Shown one piece after another: positions 34,195 to 36,227 of a stretch of DNA of 36,227 nt (positions are counted from its first letter, which is position 1; every line of letters starts with the position of its first letter). The stretch covers positions 1-36,227 of the forward strand of contig JACRKD010000012.1 in assembly GCA_016215345.1 (NCBI GenBank), read 5' to 3'. The notes under the pieces were generated by a model. The model made no database searches, had not been told where the DNA came from, and saw only the letters and a program-made list of their open reading frames with translations. The translations under genes were made by a program, and so were the position numbers. The stretch comes from Candidatus Vogelbacteria bacterium (GTDB lineage: Bacteria > Patescibacteriota > Minisyncoccia > Phycocordibacterales > UBA12445).

Positions 34195-35313
34195 TCAAGA
34201 CTTCAGCGCCTCTATTCCCGGCAATATACCATCAGCCAAAAAATCTAGCATGGCGCCGCCACCGGTAGACACGAACGTGAATTTTTCTAAAAGTCCGAGA
34301 CTTTTTATGGATGCAATCGTATCTCCACCACCGACAATGGAAGTCGCGCCAGATCTGGATATCATATTGGCCAAGTCCGCCGTCGTACCAGCAAATCCCT
34401 TTTCATAATTACCCATAGGGCCGTTCCAAAGAATGAACTTGGCAACAGAAATTTCTTTTTCAAGCAAAGATACAGTAGCCGGACCAACATCCAGCATATT
34501 GTCTCCCGACAACACCTCATCTATTCTCTTTATAGAATCAACCAGATTGTTGCGGACATTAACGTCTACCGGCAAAATAACTTTCGAACTGTCTTTGACA
34601 AAACTTAAATCTAAATCAGTCTGATCCGCAAGCGATACTCCGACCTCTAGCCCCATAAACTTAAAAACTGTATTTGACAAAGCTCCACCAATGAAAACCT
34701 TATCGGCTATATCAACAAATTTTTTAACAAGTTTAATTTTGGTCTCAAACTTCGTGCCACCAACGATAAAAAGGAAAGGGCGACTCGGATTAAAAGCCAG
34801 CGAAAGGTTTTTTACCTCACTCTCAGCCAAAAGCCCGATAAAGCCCGGCAAAAGTTTTGGGACAGAAACAATTGAAGCATGCGTACGGTGCATAACCGCG
34901 AATGCGTCATCCACATATAAATCAGCCAAAGAGGCAAGACCTTTGGCAAAAATTTCGTCATCTAAAACTTCTCCGGGATTTTGTCTTAAGTTCTCGAGCA
35001 TAACGGCCTCGCCGTTCTTGAGATTATCTATTCCCTCCAGAACGACAATGTTTTTTGGATCAGCAGGCAAAAGCCTTGCCTTAAGATACTCCGCGACAGG
35101 GAAAAGAGTCTCACCGGGGTTTTCGCCAATATGACTAATTATAATAACCTTAGCGCCTTTATTTTTAAGATAATTTATAGTCGGCAGAGATTTAACAATC
35201 CGAAAATCATCAAATACCTTACCATTTTTTATCGGGACATTTAAATCAAGCCTAAGTAAAACCCTCTTGCCGGAAATAATACCGATATCCTCCAATAATC
35301 TCGGGATAGCCAT
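34195..35313 (-). CDS. pgk: Phosphoglycerate kinase
   Basis: KRVLLRLDLNVPIKNGKV, LADLYVDDAFAVMHRTHAS, ILWNGPMGNYE, TSIVGGGDT. Confidence 0.97.
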   Translation of the reverse strand: MAIPRLLEDIGIISGKRVLLRLDLNVPIKNGKVFDDFRIVKSLPTINYLKNKGAKVIIISHIGENPGETLFPVAEYLKARLLPADPKNIVVLEGIDNLKNGEAVMLENLRQNPGEVLDDEIFAKGLASLADLYVDDAFAVMHRTHASIVSVPKLLPGFIGLLAESEVKNLSLAFNPSRPFLFIVGGTKFETKIKLVKKFVDIADKVFIGGALSNTVFKFMGLEVGVSLADQTDLDLSFVKDSSKVILPVDVNVRNNLVDSIKRIDEVLSGDNMLDVGPATVSLLEKEISVAKFILWNGPMGNYEKGFAGTTADLANMISRSGATSIVGGGDTIASIKSLGLLEKFTFVSTGGGAMLDFLADGILPGIEALKS

Positions 35314-35316
35314 AGA

Positions 35317-36078
35317 CTAAATAGAATTTGCGACAGCGATAACCATTAAAAACTTCTCACTGCTTAGACTGTCCCTACCGACCAAAAGTCCATCAACACC
35401 GGAAAGACGCAACATAGCGTCAGTATTGTTTTTATCTACCGAACCGCCGTAAACTATAGGCACCTTAAACGAATAATCTCTGCCAAACATTTCCACCAAA
35501 ATTTTCTTCAGAAACAGCGCCACCTCCAAAACACTCTCGGGAGTCGGATAACCACTGGCGTTCTTGCCTACCGCCCAGACTGGCTCGTAGGCAATTATCA
35601 AACTCCTCAAGTCTTCTCTTTTAATCTTCGAAAGCCCCGCCGTGATTTCATTACGTAAAAAATTCAAATACTCTCCAGCCTCATCCCTGAATCGTTCCCC
35701 AACGCAAAACACAATCTTGAGACCGGCCTTAACCGCGGATTTTATTTTTTTACTGATTAATTCATCGTCTTCTCCGAGTACCCTTCTCTCCGAATGGCCG
35801 ACAATAACGTATTGCACGCCAAGGTTTTTAAGCTGTAAAGGAGAAACCTCCCCGGTATAAGGACCCATCTCATCAAAAAAACAATTTTCAGCGCCTAAGG
35901 ACACACTATTCAGCTTCAAATTATTGATGGATTCTAAAAAAACTGCCGGCACGCACACCACAACAGAAACTTTCTTGAAATGCTTTACTCCGGAAGCTAC
36001 TTCAGAAAAAATTGCCATAGCGTCTTTCCTTGTTGCCGGATTCATCTTCCAATTACCGATAATTATTTTTTTAGCCAT
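35317..36078 (-). CDS. tpiA: Triosephosphate isomerase
   Basis: IIGNWKMNPATRKDA, YVIVGHSERR, IIAYEPVWAVGK, IVYGGSVDKNN. Confidence 0.97.
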   Translation of the reverse strand: MAKKIIIGNWKMNPATRKDAMAIFSEVASGVKHFKKVSVVVCVPAVFLESINNLKLNSVSLGAENCFFDEMGPYTGEVSPLQLKNLGVQYVIVGHSERRVLGEDDELISKKIKSAVKAGLKIVFCVGERFRDEAGEYLNFLRNEITAGLSKIKREDLRSLIIAYEPVWAVGKNASGYPTPESVLEVALFLKKILVEMFGRDYSFKVPIVYGGSVDKNNTDAMLRLSGVDGLLVGRDSLSSEKFLMVIAVANSI

Positions 36079-36097
36079 ATAAATACTAAATCAACAA

Positions 36098-36118
36098 CCC
36101 CGCGGCAAGCCGACGAGG
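36098..36118. repeat. GC-rich imperfect hairpin
   Basis: CCCCGCGGC-AA-GCCGACGAGG folds with one bulge/mismatch; a second imperfect stem GGTATG/CATGACC follows at 36117-36137. Confidence 0.5.
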
Positions 36119-36136
36119 TATGGTCTGAGGCATGAC

Positions 36137-36227
36137 CTAAACGAATAATCTAAGCTGACGTGGTTCCTCTGACCTCGTCTTTCCTTGATTGGCGACATAT
36201 CTTTCGACCGCTTTCCAATCTCCCCGC
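36137..36227 (-). CDS. C-terminal fragment, possibly an IS200/REP-associated tyrosine transposase
   Basis: Partial frame RGDWKAVERYVANQGKTRSEEPRQLRLFV*, adjacent to a REP-like hairpin; identity is inference. Confidence 0.35.
   Translation of the reverse strand, partial: RGDWKAVERYVANQGKTRSEEPRQLRLFV

Noticed and set aside
34691-35134. 147-aa plus-strand ORF inside pgk
   Set aside because: Antisense shadow of pgk; no coding features.

Overview
The window reads as a gene-dense bacterial chromosome segment. Protein style, very short leaders and Ser/Thr-rich repeat surface proteins suggest a Patescibacteria/CPR lineage (inference, not proven). Conserved anchors at the right end are rplS, tRNA-Leu, an RluA-type pseudouridine synthase, pgk and tpiA. 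The left half carries a LemA-like protein, a phosphosugar isomerase, a DsbA-VKOR pair, two secreted surface-type proteins and an envelope glycosyltransferase/PAP2/DedA block. The most distinctive content is a copper/thiol-redox island on the minus strand. It runs from csoR (22801), with a palindromic operator-like site, through a CcdA-like protein, a DUF1573 protein, several Cys/Met-rich membrane proteins, an untracked 47-aa His/Cys microprotein and a cupredoxin (17151). After an insertion of methyltransferases and a RhuM-Fic protein it continues as copA, an HMA-TauE/SafE fusion and a second cupredoxin (14196-10479). A second accessory block (22.8-29.3 kb) has toxin-antitoxin modules, one with a nonsense-disrupted YafQ-like toxin. 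It also has a TOTE-type primase-helicase next to an HTH-Fic protein, flanked by short direct repeats, and a PduO-type adenosyltransferase frameshifted in a G7 tract. Beside it is a P-type Ca2+-ATPase-like gene broken by about four frameshifts. All calls were made by reading the sequence; no database search was run.
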